Assembly (NCBI GenBank): GCA_950106755.1
Contig: OX467082.1
Coordinates: forward strand, 38,254,001 to 38,318,000
DNA: 64,000 bases
Direction of reading: 5' to 3'
Source of the DNA: Climacium dendroides
Lineage: Eukaryota; Streptophyta; Bryopsida; Hypnales; Climaciaceae
Under the pieces are notes generated by a model. The model ran no database searches and was not told the origin of the DNA. It worked only from the letters and a program-made list of their open reading frames with translations. Below are positions 63,640 through 64,000 of this stretch, in pieces (the stretch's first letter is position 1; every line of letters starts with the position of its first letter). The position numbers and the translations under genes are program-made.

Positions 63640-64000
63640 CAACACATGTTGAATTGAAATTTGTAATTTGTTTTACATCTTCTAACCAAAGGATCTTGTA
63701 CGTCAACATCTCTACCAAGATCCACAGCCTATTTCTTTACCAAATTGGCATGTTGGAAAAGCGAAAAAAACCTTCCCCCACTACACATAACAGTTCCAGA
63801 AAATACTGTAAAAAAAACCCTTGCCCAACATGCAAAACCCCATTTCGGTTAATGAAACGCTTTCGGGGGTAACCTACGTGATGACCTACAACAATAATGT
63901 TACCTATCTCTATAAATTGATACCAGAGCTCATACTCTACATTGGTACCAGTGTTTACATTCGACATTTTACTACGCATATCCGGTCAATGGAGAACATG
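63640..64000. other. Possible gene or element fragment cut by the window end
   Basis: Composition becomes less AT-rich from about 63.64 kb to the end. Open frames overlap on opposite strands: plus 63654-63872, ending in CPTCKTPF and a basic tail; minus 63737-63979, containing ELWYQFIEIGNIIVVGHHVG. I cannot decide which, if either, is coding. No family is recognised. Confidence 0.3.

Larger units (their letters stand above)
60014..63640. other. AT-rich intergenic region downstream of the HRK-repeat gene
   Basis: No gene is supported. Plus-strand frames at 61068-61340 and 61625-61819 are Lys/Phe/Ile-rich and unrecognised. Recognised content is a 33-bp palindrome at 60.7 kb and a REP-A copy. 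Confidence 0.55.

Noticed and set aside
63916..63929. LTR-retrotransposon primer binding site (ATTGATACCAGAGC)
   Set aside because: It resembles the plant Met-tRNA site but has two mismatches, and no LTR, polypurine tract or gag/pol frame is seen nearby.
1..64000. tRNA, rRNA, CRISPR array, operon or phage-type genes
   Set aside because: No tRNA B-box with matching cloverleaf, no rRNA core words and no regularly spaced short repeats were found. Gene structure is eukaryotic throughout.

Overview
The window looks like nuclear DNA of a land plant, most likely a bryophyte such as a moss. This is inferred from gene content, gene structure and composition; no marker in the window fixes the species. 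The protein-coding genes are split by many short GT-AG introns. Their exons are about 45-50% GC, and they sit in long, strongly AT-rich intergenic stretches full of decayed repeats. There is no operon structure, ribosome binding site or other prokaryotic signature. AAACCCTAA telo-box motifs lie just upstream of three of the genes, which is typical of plant promoters.

Layout. (1) 451-3311, minus: RPB7, the RNA polymerase II stalk subunit, six exons. (2) 3.3-10.8 kb: AT-rich repeat desert. (3) 10832-11956, plus: an intronless, diverged PLATZ zinc-binding protein gene. (4) 14883-19932, plus: a ten-exon RlmD/RumA-type RNA (uracil-5)-methyltransferase with an organelle-targeting-like N-terminus. 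(5) 20-25 kb: repeat mosaic. (6) 25351-34831, minus: VPS50/syndetin, a subunit of the EARP endosomal tethering complex; 25 exons join in phase to 1114 residues. (7) 35.8-37.3 kb: two tandem-repeat arrays. (8) 40381-41636, minus: a plant DUF1639 protein. (9) 44354-47383, minus: a CECR5/HDHD5-like HAD hydrolase, eight exons. (10) 47.9-56.7 kb: desert with a possible inverted-repeat transposon. (11) 56766-60013, plus: a five-exon gene model I could not assign to a family. It ends in four copies of a Cys-x2-Cys-x-Gly-x3-His-Arg-Lys-x-Tyr motif. (12) 60-64 kb: desert, with a possible gene fragment cut by the window edge.

The conserved genes are unrelated housekeeping functions: transcription, RNA modification, vesicle tethering and a mitochondrial-type hydrolase. 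They form no pathway. The two loci without a clear annotation, PLATZ-like and CxxCxGxxxHRKxY-repeat, share AT-rich codon use, putative metal-binding Cys/His motifs and a desert setting. They are the best candidates for lineage-specific biology. Two dispersed repeat families were recognised: REP-A with at least five copies and REP-B with two. One REP-B copy has kept its CpGs and the other has decayed toward AT.

All exon boundaries were read by eye from splice consensus, phase and homology recalled from memory. No alignment or transcript data were available.
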